A DNA stretch of 64,000 nt, from assembly GCF_021379005.1 (NCBI RefSeq), contig NZ_CP075171.1, positions 1,116,001-1,180,000 of the forward strand, read 5' to 3'. Source of the stretch: Leptodesmis sichuanensis A121. GTDB taxonomy: Bacteria > Cyanobacteriota > Cyanobacteriia > Leptolyngbyales > Leptolyngbyaceae. The translations under genes were made by a program, and so were the position numbers. Position 1 is the first letter of the stretch. Each line of letters starts with the position of its first letter. The notes beneath the pieces are model-generated. The model was not told the DNA's origin. It saw only the letters and a program-made list of their open reading frames with translations, and made no database searches. Below, in pieces: positions 1 to 8,777 of this stretch.

Positions 1-1
1 G

Positions 2-376
2 AAAATTGTCATGATTGAACCAGCAAATACCCTGTGGTCACGCTGGATTTATCGAAATTTTCACCATGAACCTTTCGATCCTTCTCAAGGATGGGGGTTT
101 GAGGAAGGAGGCCCCTTATCGGGGGCAAACATGGCGATTCCCTGGATTATTTTCGATCGCGATCGTCAGCAATTTCAACAAGAGTTTCCAGGGTTAGCCA
201 TACGAGATATTCAAATTCACACCCCGTTCAGATATCTGCTCAGCGGAGGGCTATCGTTTAGACAACTGCTGCCTTCCTGGTGTTATGGCTGGTTATATGG
301 ACTGGAGCGTCTCCTTGCCCCATTCAATCGATACCTGGGGATGTTTATGACGATCGAGTTAGCGAAAACCAGCTAA
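2..376 (+). CDS. SAM-dependent methyltransferase-like protein, C-terminal part (partial)
   Basis: The frame is open from the first bases of the window and no start is visible, so this is the 3' part of a gene that begins upstream. The visible 124 residues begin K-I-V-M-I-E-P-A-N and include W-S-R-W-I-Y and F-N-R-Y-L-G. This looks to me like the C-terminal half of a class I SAM-dependent methyltransferase used in lipid or polysaccharide biosynthesis. The SAM-binding glycine motif would lie off the window, so the family call is by resemblance only. The convergent GPH transporter gene ends 15 bases downstream. Confidence 0.5.
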   Translation, partial: KIVMIEPANTLWSRWIYRNFHHEPFDPSQGWGFEEGGPLSGANMAIPWIIFDRDRQQFQQEFPGLAIRDIQIHTPFRYLLSGGLSFRQLLPSWCYGWLYGLERLLAPFNRYLGMFMTIELAKTS

Positions 377-390
377 AAAACTCTGGAATT

Positions 391-1878
391 CTACACGTCC
401 TCCTCTCCCCCGATCCCTGATCCCCGATCCCTGATTTCTCCTCCCTTTCTCTCCTGCAGTTTCAGCAAAATCTCCGCATGGGCTTCCTTCGTAATTGGGT
501 ACAGGTAGGCCAGTAATAATCCAATGACCAGAACTAGAGCAGGAAGGGGGCCAATCATCCAGCGAATGGCCGTTAGGGCAGATTCTGGCTGGGTGGGTTC
601 GGGTTGTCCAGCGGCAGCGGAAATAAAGCCAGACACATTGAGGATTTGGCCGACCAGAAATAGTCCGATCGCCAATCCCACTTTTTGCAACACGACCATG
701 AAGCTATAAAATACTCCTTCGCGTCGCTGGCCTGTGTTTAATTCGTCCAGTTCAATCACATCGGGAATCATCGACCAGGGAACGAGATAGGCCGTAGACA
801 CACCAAATCCAGCCAGGACAGCCAGGAAGTACATGAAGCTCACCTGATGCGGTTGCAGAAAGAACAACCCGATCTGGGCAATAATCCACAAGGTCATGCC
901 CATGAAGTAGACCGCTTTTTTGCCAATTCGTTGAGACAGCCGAGTCCACACAAACAACATAATCAGGGCCGTCACCTGAACGGCGATCACTACTTGAGTG
1001 AAATCTTGCTCAGTTAAACCCATCCAACTTTTGACGAAATAGGGAATGATCGCCACTGTGTTCTGAACCGCCAGCCAGGAACACAGGTAGATGCCAATGA
1101 CGAAGAGGTAGGGGCGATTACTAAAGGCAATCCGAATTTGTTCCAGTAAGGGAATTGGTTGTTCAACAGCAGTTGTTTCCTGACGGTGACGCTCGATCGC
1201 CAGTACGCGCTTGCGAATGCCAAACACACACCAGTACAGAGGCAATACTGAAAGAATGGCACACGCTCCTGCCAGAGCCAGATACTGCTGCGTGGGATTG
1301 TTCTTAAATAGGGCAAACACCCCCAGCGCCACCACCAGGGATAGAATGCTGCCACCAATGGAAAAGGCAAACCGGAAGCTATTCAAACTGGTGCGCTCGT
1401 CGTAATCCAGGGTGATTTCTGCAGTGAGGGCGGTATAGGGAAGATTGACGATGGTATAGAAGTTATTAAATAAGATGGCAATGACAACGTAATACCAGAA
1501 CAATCCCCACTGATTGGTTTCTGGATCAGACCCGAAGCTGGGCACAATCCATTCCAGAAAGAAGAACACGCCAAACGGAATCGCTCCCCAAAACATCCAG
1601 GGTAAGCGTCTGCCCCAACGGCTGCGGCTGCGATCGCTCAATATCCCTACAATGGGATCATTGATCGCATCCCAAACTTTACCAATCATCAGGACACTGC
1701 CAGCCAGTGCGGCATTCAACCCAGCTACGTTGGTTAGAAAGATCAACAAAAAGACGGCCAGAATGTTTGCAGTAATGGCTGGTCCCAGATCCCCTGCACC
1801 GTAAGCCAGTTTGGTACTAAAGGTCAACTTTTCCGAAAAAGGCGATGGTTTAGGGGTGGAATTCTGCATGGTAAGCAT
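391..1878 (-). CDS. MFS transporter, GPH (MelB-like sugar:cation symporter) family
   Basis: A 495-residue polytopic inner-membrane protein with about 12 hydrophobic segments. Family signs are the N-terminal K-L-A-Y-G-A-G-D-L-G motif (about residues 22-31), the D-A-I-N-D-P-I-V-G motif in the second helix, and the following S-D-R-S-R-S-R-W-G-R-R-L-P loop. These are hallmarks of glycoside-pentoside-hexuronide:cation symporters, which bring sugars in with Na+ or H+. Length fits the family. Two ATG starts nine bases apart (1878 and 1869) are possible. The substrate cannot be read from sequence, and cyanobacterial members are largely uncharacterised. The gene stands alone, convergent with the methyltransferase fragment. 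Confidence 0.85.
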   Translation of the reverse strand: MLTMQNSTPKPSPFSEKLTFSTKLAYGAGDLGPAITANILAVFLLIFLTNVAGLNAALAGSVLMIGKVWDAINDPIVGILSDRSRSRWGRRLPWMFWGAIPFGVFFFLEWIVPSFGSDPETNQWGLFWYYVVIAILFNNFYTIVNLPYTALTAEITLDYDERTSLNSFRFAFSIGGSILSLVVALGVFALFKNNPTQQYLALAGACAILSVLPLYWCVFGIRKRVLAIERHRQETTAVEQPIPLLEQIRIAFSNRPYLFVIGIYLCSWLAVQNTVAIIPYFVKSWMGLTEQDFTQVVIAVQVTALIMLFVWTRLSQRIGKKAVYFMGMTLWIIAQIGLFFLQPHQVSFMYFLAVLAGFGVSTAYLVPWSMIPDVIELDELNTGQRREGVFYSFMVVLQKVGLAIGLFLVGQILNVSGFISAAAGQPEPTQPESALTAIRWMIGPLPALVLVIGLLLAYLYPITKEAHAEILLKLQERKGGEIRDRGSGIGGEEDV

Positions 1879-2049
1879 TAAAAGTTAAGAGTTGAAAGTT
1901 AAGAGTTCGAGGAGTGGGGATCTAAAGTTCAATCTCTAGAACTCAGAAGACAGTTGTATCATTTTCCTCATCTTTGAGTGGTTGCACCACCTTGCTTTGG
2001 GCCAAAGATTTGGCCAGTACCCACTAAACCCTCGGTTATTGCATCAGCC

Positions 2050-2577
2050 ATGTCAGATTTGTACGTTTCCTGGGCCGACTATCATCACAAAATTGAACAG
2101 CTTGCGGTCAAAATCTACCACTCCAACTGGCCGTTTAACCAAATTATTTGTTTGGCTAAAGGGGGGTTAAGAGTCGGCGATCTGTTGTCTAGAATCTATG
2201 ACGTACCGCTGGCTATCCTGGCGACCTCGTCTTACGGTGGAGCCAACAACCAGGTGCGGGGTTCCTTAACCTTTAGTCAGGATCTCACCAAAACAACGGC
2301 TAATTTAGGTAGTCACGTCTTGCTGGTGGATGACTTGGTGGATTCGGGTCTTACTTTGAAAAAGACCCTGACCTGGCTCGATCGCAAGTATGGCTTTTAT
2401 ATTGAGGAGATCCGCACGGCTGTTCTCTGGTATAAAGACTGCTCGGTGATTGAGCCAGATTATTACGTGGATTATTTGCCTGATAATCCCTGGATTCACC
2501 AACCCTTTGAACTTTACGAACAAATGACTCCCGCAGAATTAGTTGCCTCTCATGCGGCTCAAGTCGCCAACTCCTGA
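2050..2577 (+). CDS. Phosphoribosyltransferase (xanthine/guanine PRTase-like)
   Basis: About 175 residues from the ATG at 2050, which reads M-S-D-L-Y-V-S-W. An upstream in-frame start at 1978 would add a 24-residue extension with no family resemblance, so the internal ATG is preferred. The type I PRTase PRPP-binding motif is clear as L-L-V-D-D-L-V-D-S-G-L-T. It is preceded by the I-I-C-L-A-K-G-G-L-R-V-G-D-L-L segment that contacts pyrophosphate. Such enzymes transfer phosphoribose from PRPP to a purine base in salvage. The compact size resembles the Gpt/hypoxanthine PRTase group. The exact base is not determined. Confidence 0.8.
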   Translation: MSDLYVSWADYHHKIEQLAVKIYHSNWPFNQIICLAKGGLRVGDLLSRIYDVPLAILATSSYGGANNQVRGSLTFSQDLTKTTANLGSHVLLVDDLVDSGLTLKKTLTWLDRKYGFYIEEIRTAVLWYKDCSVIEPDYYVDYLPDNPWIHQPFELYEQMTPAELVASHAAQVANS

Positions 2578-2690
2578 GTTCTGCTTCTCCTACAAGAGGA
2601 TGACGAACGCCTCAAGAGCCTGTTGGTATACTGAAAGGATCCGAATCTGGATGCAGCTTACTCTTCTTGTCCTCCTCTTGAAATTTTTCC

Positions 2691-3149
2691 ATGATGGATA
2701 AAGATTCGCTTCCTGACTCTCGTGATGCCCATGCCTTACCCCGTGGTAAGCGATTAGGTGGCTATCTGGTCGAGGCAGGACTGCTTACCCCTGCCCAGGT
2801 GGATGTAGCGCTGAATGATCAAAAAATTACGGGAATGCGGTTTGGTGAAATCCTGGCAGCACGCGGTTGGGTAAAACAGCAGACGATCGAGTACTTAATG
2901 CAAAAAGTGATTTTGCCAGAACAAGAAGCCCTGCATCAACGCAGCGCGGCGGGCAATCCTCGTTCGGCAAAAAATTTAGATATGGCACCTGGTAAGCGGC
3001 TGACAGAACCTGCTGCTGCTGACTTGCGATCGCCCATCCCTCCGAGTGCCAGCCATGAAACCAGGAAACCCGTCCGACGAGATGCCCCCATCTCTAAACC
3101 GCTACCCTCCGTTCCCTCCAAGGATGACGATGTTGGCTGGGTAGGGTAA
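2691..3149 (+). CDS. Conserved cyanobacterial protein with MshEN/GspE-N-like N-terminal domain
   Basis: 152 residues. Residues about 20-75 contain G-K-R-L-G-G-Y-L-V-E-A-G-L-L-T-P-A-Q-V-D-V-A-L, then M-R-F-G-E-I-L-A-A-R-G-W-V and a short helix. This resembles the N-terminal domain of type II secretion and pilus ATPases (GspE-N/MshEN), which can bind nucleotide second messengers. No ATPase domain follows. The rest is a Pro/Ser/Arg-rich low-complexity tail of about 75 residues. It may be a stand-alone regulatory adaptor, but no function is established here. Start codons ATG-ATG are in tandem. The gene is monocistronic. Confidence 0.6.
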   Translation: MMDKDSLPDSRDAHALPRGKRLGGYLVEAGLLTPAQVDVALNDQKITGMRFGEILAARGWVKQQTIEYLMQKVILPEQEALHQRSAAGNPRSAKNLDMAPGKRLTEPAAADLRSPIPPSASHETRKPVRRDAPISKPLPSVPSKDDDVGWVG

Positions 3150-3232
3150 GGAATTAGGAATTGAGAGTTAAGAATTAAGAATTAAGAGGGGTAGGGTGCT
3201 GTTAGCGATAGCCTAATGCACCACTCCAAGAC

Positions 3233-4150
3233 TTAACCGGGAAAGAGCCACAGCCACAGGGGAAGGGTGAGCAGGAGGGTGAGCGAGCCAGTGGCGATCG
3301 CAGTCACAGCCAACTCCCGATCTAAGTCATAAGCTTCAGAGATCACCAGGGTGGCAAAAGCAGGTGGCATGGCCATTTGTAAGACCAGGGCTTGATGCAC
3401 TGCGCCGGTAATCCCTAGCAGCCAGAGGCCAGTTCCTAAGATGAGAGGCACCAGCAGCATCTTAATACTGAGACTGATCGAGACAGGCCGCAAATTTTGC
3501 CAGGAAGAAACCTGACTCAGGCGCATACCAATCAGAATCAGAGAAAGAGAGACAATTCCCCAGGCCAGATGCTGCAAGATGGCCTCGGCTACTGGGGGAA
3601 GCGGGACATCGCGGGACAGTAACCCAAAGCCAAAACTCCATAACGTCGGATTGATCAGCAGGGCACGAAAGGGTTGCCAGAGGTTATCAGCACTGCTACC
3701 TGCACGAGCCGCCAGAGTTACCCCCAGGCCATAGGCCCCCATCATGGATCCCAGCAGGTCGTAGAACAAAGCCCAGGCAAAGTACTGTGGCCCTACTAAG
3801 GTCAGCGAAACAGGAAAGCCAATATAGCCCGTGTTGCCGATCATGGAGGTCAGTAAAAAACTGGTCTGGGTAGTTCTGGCCCACTGCGATCGCCGCCATC
3901 TCAACCACAAGTAGGCTGCACCCAGCCCTAACAAGATCGCAGCCCAGGCACTAACCGGAGCCAGCCAGAGTGTTGCAGACAGGCGCGTGTGACGCAAAAA
4001 GGCGACAATGCCGATCGGCACACCTACCCAAAAGAGAAACCTGCCGACATCAGCCGGAGCCGATTTGGGCAACCACCGTCCCAGCAGCCACCCCAGTGCA
4101 GTCCAGCCCACTAATGGAATGTAGATGGCAAGCAATTTGCTCAACGGCAT
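3233..4150 (-). CDS. AEC (auxin efflux carrier) family transporter
   Basis: A hydrophobic protein of about 305 residues with roughly ten transmembrane segments. The ATG at 4150 (M-P-L-S-K-L-L) is preferred to the TTG six codons upstream. Family signs are I-G-N-T-G-Y-I-G-F-P-V near residue 110 and the C-terminal half with A-M-P-P-A-F-A-T-L-V-I-S-E-A-Y, matching the AEC/permease fold described for bacterial malate or small-organic-acid exporters. Substrate is unknown. It is transcribed away from the VanY peptidase gene, leaving a short shared upstream region of about 125 bases. Confidence 0.8.
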   Translation of the reverse strand: MPLSKLLAIYIPLVGWTALGWLLGRWLPKSAPADVGRFLFWVGVPIGIVAFLRHTRLSATLWLAPVSAWAAILLGLGAAYLWLRWRRSQWARTTQTSFLLTSMIGNTGYIGFPVSLTLVGPQYFAWALFYDLLGSMMGAYGLGVTLAARAGSSADNLWQPFRALLINPTLWSFGFGLLSRDVPLPPVAEAILQHLAWGIVSLSLILIGMRLSQVSSWQNLRPVSISLSIKMLLVPLILGTGLWLLGITGAVHQALVLQMAMPPAFATLVISEAYDLDRELAVTAIATGSLTLLLTLPLWLWLFPG

Positions 4151-4274
4151 AGGCAGAAAACAAAACAACGGGAGTTTACCGAATCGAAGGGCATAAATTT
4201 CAGTTCACCATTGAGGGAGAGTGCTAAGATCTTGCTCGACAAAACCTGGTGCTCATGGGAGCAGGAGTGAACGC

Positions 4275-5081
4275 TTGGATAAGGTTAGCGCACCGGACAA
4301 TTTAGTGACTTCGAATCCGCGCATTGCCGATGATATTCCTGTCGCCTTGCGGGAAGCACCTCCTGCTGCCTCAAAGCCAAAAGTCAAGCCGATCGCCCTG
4401 ATAAGTGGACTAACGGCTTTAGGGGTTGTGGCTCTGGGGGCAGGTGTACTGGTTGCCTTACAACTTCAACGATCGCAGCCTTCTACAGCCACTGCTGTAG
4501 CCAATCCTACTGCCCCTACCTCACAGGCCACCAATTCACCCACTCCCAAAACTTCTCCGGCTGCGGCTGACACCATACTGGGCCATTTTCGCTACAAGGA
4601 AGCCCCGCTGTCTGAACTGGCCGCGATCGTGTCCGATGGCAGTATTAAATTGCGGAAGTCTGCAGCTCAGGCCTATCGGGAAATGGAAGCAGCCGCTCAA
4701 AAGGATGGGGTCAGCCTGGTGCCCATTTCCGGCTTTCGCTCTCTGACCGATCAGGATTACCTGTTCTTTGGCAAGAAAGCCGAACGGGGCCAGGTTGCCA
4801 CTGAACGGGCTAAGGTGAGTGCGCCTCCTGGGTACAGTGAACACCACACGGGCTATGCCCTGGATCTGGGAGATGGCTCCGTGCCTGCTGCCAACCTGAG
4901 TCCCACCTTTGAAAATACACCCGCCTATAAGTGGTTGCAGGCGAACGCTGCTTTTTATAGCTTTGAGATGTCTTTCCCCAAAAATAATAACCAGGGAGTC
5001 AGTTATGAACCCTGGCACTGGCGCTATGTGGGCGATCGCGACAGTCTGGAAACATTCTACAAAGCGCGGCAGGCTAAGTAG
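4275..5081 (+). CDS. M15-family D-alanyl-D-alanine carboxypeptidase (VanY-like), membrane-anchored
   Basis: A TTG at 4275 preceded eight bases earlier by AGGAG is the best-supported start (268 residues). An ATG at 4221 would add 18 residues. A single membrane anchor spans about residues 39-63, followed by a Pro/Thr/Ser-rich linker and a catalytic domain. The VanY zinc site is visible as S-E-H-H-T-G-Y-A-L-D (188-197) and E-P-W-H-W (245-249), with S-G-F-R-S at 152-156. The enzyme should trim the terminal D-Ala of peptidoglycan stem peptides on the outer face of the cytoplasmic membrane. Confidence 0.87.
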   Translation: MDKVSAPDNLVTSNPRIADDIPVALREAPPAASKPKVKPIALISGLTALGVVALGAGVLVALQLQRSQPSTATAVANPTAPTSQATNSPTPKTSPAAADTILGHFRYKEAPLSELAAIVSDGSIKLRKSAAQAYREMEAAAQKDGVSLVPISGFRSLTDQDYLFFGKKAERGQVATERAKVSAPPGYSEHHTGYALDLGDGSVPAANLSPTFENTPAYKWLQANAAFYSFEMSFPKNNNQGVSYEPWHWRYVGDRDSLETFYKARQAK

Positions 5082-5187
5082 TTAGGGAATCGGGAATTGG
5101 CGATGGTAAACGGGCAACCACAAGGGTAGATAGAAATGAGCAAATAGTTAAGAATAGTAAAGACCCTTTGCGATTCCTAAACTTCCT

Positions 5188-5907
5188 ATGGGGCAATTAT
5201 CCTTAAACCTGGTGGCGATTTCTGTGTTCGTGATGACGATGAGCGTGCTGTTGGGACCACTGCTCAATCTGTCTCCTGTCGTACCTGCGATCGCAACCGT
5301 AACCGTATTGGGAATGGCCACTCTAGATAGCTTGAACTGGCAAGGTAAGGGGGGGACGCTGATCCTGGACTGGATTGCTCGCTTTTCTCCGGAGTATCGC
5401 TCCCGCATCGTGCGACATGAGGCAGGACACTTTCTGGTGGCTCATCACCTGGGTCTTCCAGTAACAGGGTATACGCTCAGCGCCTGGGAAGCCTTCCGCC
5501 AGGGACAATCTGGCCAGGGAGGGGTGCAGGTTGATGCTCAAGCACTAGAAAGCGAATTACAACAAGGTAAGAACCTTTCCCCGATCGTCGATCGTTACTG
5601 TACGGTTTGGATGGCCGGAGCTGCAGCAGAGAAGCTGGTATACGGTGCTATTCAGGGGGGGGCGGATGATGTGCAGAAAGTGCGATCGCTATTGAGTTAC
5701 CTGAAACTGTCCCCCACTGAGCGCCAGCAAAAAGAACGGTGGGCTACCCTGCGTGCCAAAACCCTGTTGCAAGATCACTGGGCCACCTACGAGCAACTGG
5801 TAGCTGCAATGGAACAACGAGCTTCCGTTGTTGAGTGCCAGCAATTGCTCAATCATTCTCCAACTTCCTGCCCAACCCCCAATCTCCACTTCCCCAACAA
5901 CAGGTAA
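5188..5907 (+). CDS. Membrane protein with FtsH-like (M41) zinc-protease motif, no AAA domain
   Basis: 239 residues. Two hydrophobic segments (about 6-48) are followed by R-H-E-A-G-H-F-L-V-A-H-H-L-G-L-P-V-T-G-Y (HEXXH at 77-81), as in the peptidase domain of FtsH. A helical stretch W-M-A-G-A-A-A-E-K-L-V-Y-G also resembles the M41 fold. The AAA ATPase module of true FtsH is absent. Stand-alone M41-like proteins of this size occur in cyanobacteria and plastids. Whether this one is proteolytically active is inference. It stands alone, with about 60 bases to the next gene. Confidence 0.7.
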   Translation: MGQLSLNLVAISVFVMTMSVLLGPLLNLSPVVPAIATVTVLGMATLDSLNWQGKGGTLILDWIARFSPEYRSRIVRHEAGHFLVAHHLGLPVTGYTLSAWEAFRQGQSGQGGVQVDAQALESELQQGKNLSPIVDRYCTVWMAGAAAEKLVYGAIQGGADDVQKVRSLLSYLKLSPTERQQKERWATLRAKTLLQDHWATYEQLVAAMEQRASVVECQQLLNHSPTSCPTPNLHFPNNR

Positions 5908-5969
5908 AATAACGAGCTAAATTGAAGAAAGACTTTTACATGGACTTTGGCTAGAGGAGTTAAAGCGCT

Positions 5970-6362
5970 ATGACTGGTACAACCCTACTGTCACCCATCC
6001 AGTATTCTCTGCGCCTGGCTGTCGGTCTTCTGACAGCGGGAACATTGATGGCTACCGTTTTAGAGCCAGCCTCTGCCCAGATAGGAGCACCAAGACCGCT
6101 CGAAGAACTGCAAACTAAGGATAGTGCAGACTTTTTAAACGGTCGAGGCAATGGCCAGTCTAGCACCATGATGAACATCATTCAGAATGCGATTATTGGC
6201 AGTCCCCGCAGTATGGATGAATACACCGCTGAACAAAGAGATAATCTGGATGCAGCGACCGAGCAATTCCGTAAGCAACAGGCAGAACGGTTACGCAACA
6301 GTCAGCCAGTTCAGCCTGCTCCTGCAACTTCCCAACCAAGCCTGACAACTCCTTCCAACTAG
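5970..6362 (+). CDS. Small secreted protein of unknown function
   Basis: 130 residues with a signal peptide: a hydrophobic core L-A-V-G-L-L-T-A-G-T-L-M-A-T-V and a probable A-S-A cleavage near residue 36. The mature part is hydrophilic, with a Q/R/E-rich helix around residues 80-105 and a Pro/Gln/Thr-rich C-terminus. No enzyme motif is recognised. It is probably exported to the periplasm. The upstream gene on the same strand ends 62 bases earlier. I do not recognise the family. Confidence 0.6.
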   Translation: MTGTTLLSPIQYSLRLAVGLLTAGTLMATVLEPASAQIGAPRPLEELQTKDSADFLNGRGNGQSSTMMNIIQNAIIGSPRSMDEYTAEQRDNLDAATEQFRKQQAERLRNSQPVQPAPATSQPSLTTPSN

Positions 6363-6533
6363 ATATGAGGCTTTTTCTGCTGGCTGCCGTTCTTTACCGT
6401 CTGGCATTGTTTTAAAAATCTTTGAATTGCTAGGATGACCACAGAAGCGGTTTACAATGCCATACAATAATGGACAAGTTTCTTAAAAAACCTGTCTGGC
6501 CGTTCATTAAACATTCCACAAGGGACTATTAAT

Positions 6534-6656
6534 ATGGATGTGAAATTAGTACTGGTTGTATTAACAGGTATTTTTACGGTAGCTTGCCTTTTCTTCGGCA
6601 CTCGCAATGGGTTCTACGACTCAGATAACTACCACGGAAATGGCTCGGCTCATTAG
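6534..6656 (+). CDS. Small single-pass membrane protein (40 aa)
   Basis: A short ATG frame coding 40 residues: a charged start M-D-V-K, one hydrophobic helix of about 18 residues (L-V-L-V-V-L-T-G-I-F-T-V-A-C-L-F-F-G), then T-R-N-G-F-Y-D-S-D-N-Y-H-G-N-G-S-A-H and a stop. The layout resembles the low-molecular-weight subunits of photosystems, cytochrome b6f or NDH-1. I cannot match it to a named subunit. A purine-rich AAGGGA lies 10-15 bases upstream of the ATG. Two small hairpins follow the stop codon. Confidence 0.6.
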   Translation: MDVKLVLVVLTGIFTVACLFFGTRNGFYDSDNYHGNGSAH

Positions 6657-6736
6657 AGAACCTGTCAGAGATTTGCTTGAAATCCGTCCTAAGTGCAGGT
6701 AAACACCTTTTTAATTTTTGAAACTTTATTCATTCA

Positions 6737-6780
6737 GATGCTTGCAGCATCCTCAAAGGTTCTCTTTGTGCAAGAGAGCC
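6737..6780 (+). terminator. Tandem hairpins downstream of the 40-aa gene
   Basis: Two inverted repeats lie 80-125 bases after the small gene. The first is GATGC-ttgca-GCATC at 6737-6751. The second is GGTTCTCTT-tgtgc-AAGAGAGCC at 6758-6780, a 9-bp stem with one G-U pair. There is no T-run after the second stem, so a factor-independent terminator is only one reading. A stabilising 3' RNA structure is another. Confidence 0.35.
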
Positions 6781-6861
6781 TATACTGATGCATCGTTTTT
6801 AGAGCGATAGAAGGTAGGGAAGCACCAGGGGCGATCGCTACTACGGAGAGTTGCAATAAAC

Positions 6862-8565
6862 GTGATTGAGTTGGAGTGCCTGACCTATGGAGTAGGCCAC
6901 GCCGATGAAGGAATCTGCTTACTGTTGCGGGCCGGGCCTTATCGGGTACTACTAGACTGTGGGCTGGCAGACATCTCCCCCCTATTAACGAAAAAAAAGG
7001 AACCTCCAGCCGATCTGGTGCTGTGTAGCCATGCCCATGCAGATCATGCTAGAGGGCTTTTGAAGTTGCATCAGGCTTATCCCAAATTGCCCATTTATGC
7101 CAGCGAAGTAACCACCCAGCTACTGCCGTTTAATTGGCTCACGGATACTACGAAAAAGAAACCGGCTCCCTTTTGTCAGGCATTGCCGTGGCGATCGCCC
7201 TTTGAGTTTTTTGATGGCCTCACCGTGCAACTGTATCCCGCAGGCCATTTACCGGGAGCCGCCGCGATTCTGATTACCTACACCCCTCCCGTTGCTGACG
7301 AGCCTTCTCGCTCCTACAAAATTTTGTACACCGGAGATTTTTTTCTTTCTAGTACACGCATGGTAGAAGGGTTCCCGCTGGAAGAACTGCGTGGCTTGCA
7401 ACCCGATGTCTTGATTGTAGAAGGGAGTTATGGCACCTCCCGACATCCTCATCGCCGCCAGCAGGAAAACAACCTGGCAGAACGGATTAAGCAGGCGATC
7501 GCAGCGCATAAATCGGTACTTTTGCCGGCCACACCGCTAGGACTGGGACAGGAACTCCTCTTTCTGCTCCGCAGCCATCACTATTTTACGGGGCAAAACA
7601 TTGACATCTGGGTAGATGGTCAGGTCGCCGCAGGCTGTGATGCCTATCTGGACATCCTGCCCTACTTGCCGACTGCTGTGCAGAACTTTGCCAGCCATCA
7701 GGCACTCTTCTGGGATGAACGGGTACGCCCACGAGTACGCCGCCTGCCTCCAGAACAGCGTTCCCAGTTGGGGCAGCATCCCTGTATTGTGATCACGGAT
7801 GAATCCACCGATTTGCGGCAGTACTACCAGGCTCATCCTGATCGCTGGCTGATTCTGCTGTCTCAAGATCCCTATTTATCCAGCAGTAAGCTACGTCGAG
7901 AAATTACCGAAGATCGTCCGGCTCTCCCCACAATCAATACCTACCTCCTGGCGCAGCATTGTGATGGGCCAGGAACCACCCAACTGATTCATAATCTGCG
8001 GCCTCAGCATGTGGTATTCATCCATGGGCCATCTGCCTATCTGGCGGATCTGACCGGGTTAGAGGAACTGCGCAATCGCTACCATCTCCATTCCCCCAAC
8101 AACAGCAGTCGGGTTGAACTGCCGATCGGAGAAACATTCTTGCAACCAGCGGCTCCAGAAACTAGCTACGAAGGCGAAATCACAGAAGTGGAGGATGCTG
8201 TCTATATCACGTTGCCGCCAATAATCACGACGGATCCCCGCTGGCGTATTTTGGCTGATACGGGTGTTGTAGAAATCCACTGGCAGGGGGAAGAGTTAGT
8301 GCTGCGAGGAGTGCCTCAACGAGATCTGTTGCGCCAGGAAGGCGATCGCCTGTTGGACTGGATGGATGCCAACTCGCCTTTGCGAAACTGTTGTGGTAAC
8401 TGCTTCCACTATCGGGGACAGCGTTGCTGGAATCCAGCTTCTCCCCTCTATGAATTCAAAGTCACGCCAGAAGGATTCTGTCCCGCCTTTGAATCCGCTC
8501 CCCTCCCCAATCAAACCGATCAGGATCAGCAGGAACCGGGCAAACAGCACCAGGACGATCGGTAA
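6862..8565 (+). CDS. MBL-fold/beta-CASP-like metallohydrolase with C-terminal Cys cluster
   Basis: 567 residues from a GTG start. The metallo-beta-lactamase motif S-H-A-H-A-D-H is at residues 56-62 (HxHxDH at 57-62). It is followed by the A-G-H-L-P-G-A-A segment, Y-T-G-D-F-F-L-S and a later V-F-I-H-G-P segment, as in RNA-processing beta-CASP enzymes. The C-terminus adds a Cys-rich patch (C-C-G-N-C...C-W...F-C-P-A-F) that could hold a metal or Fe-S cluster. It is likely a cytosolic nuclease-like hydrolase, with substrate unknown. No operon partner is visible. Confidence 0.75.
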   Translation: MIELECLTYGVGHADEGICLLLRAGPYRVLLDCGLADISPLLTKKKEPPADLVLCSHAHADHARGLLKLHQAYPKLPIYASEVTTQLLPFNWLTDTTKKKPAPFCQALPWRSPFEFFDGLTVQLYPAGHLPGAAAILITYTPPVADEPSRSYKILYTGDFFLSSTRMVEGFPLEELRGLQPDVLIVEGSYGTSRHPHRRQQENNLAERIKQAIAAHKSVLLPATPLGLGQELLFLLRSHHYFTGQNIDIWVDGQVAAGCDAYLDILPYLPTAVQNFASHQALFWDERVRPRVRRLPPEQRSQLGQHPCIVITDESTDLRQYYQAHPDRWLILLSQDPYLSSSKLRREITEDRPALPTINTYLLAQHCDGPGTTQLIHNLRPQHVVFIHGPSAYLADLTGLEELRNRYHLHSPNNSSRVELPIGETFLQPAAPETSYEGEITEVEDAVYITLPPIITTDPRWRILADTGVVEIHWQGEELVLRGVPQRDLLRQEGDRLLDWMDANSPLRNCCGNCFHYRGQRCWNPASPLYEFKVTPEGFCPAFESAPLPNQTDQDQQEPGKQHQDDR

Positions 8566-8762
8566 ATTTATAATTCATAATTCCTAATTTATAATTCACA
8601 ACTCTCCTCCGCCCGCTCCTCCTCGCCTTAGCGTCTTAAACCAAGTCCAGCTAAAGAACGGTCGTTTTTCGATCAGAGAAACTCCGGTTCAGGACTTGGA
8701 TAGGATTGAATTAACGCTAAGATGGACTAAAGCGGAATGATTCCGACCTTTGAAATCCTGTT
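8566..8762. repeat. Intergenic A/T-rich short repeats and 59-bp palindromic-ended dispersed repeat (copy 1)
   Basis: Directly after the stop codon there are imperfect repeats of the type TATAATTCA. At 8641-8699 lies a 59-bp element with inverted ends CCAAGTCC and GGACTTGG. Similar copies occur at 13743-13801 (same orientation) and 23971-24029 (opposite orientation). The shared core includes GAGAAACTCCGGTTC. It is a dispersed intergenic repeat of unknown role. It could act as a terminator-like hairpin at the RNA level. Confidence 0.65.
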
Positions 8763-8777
8763 TTGAGTATCACATCC

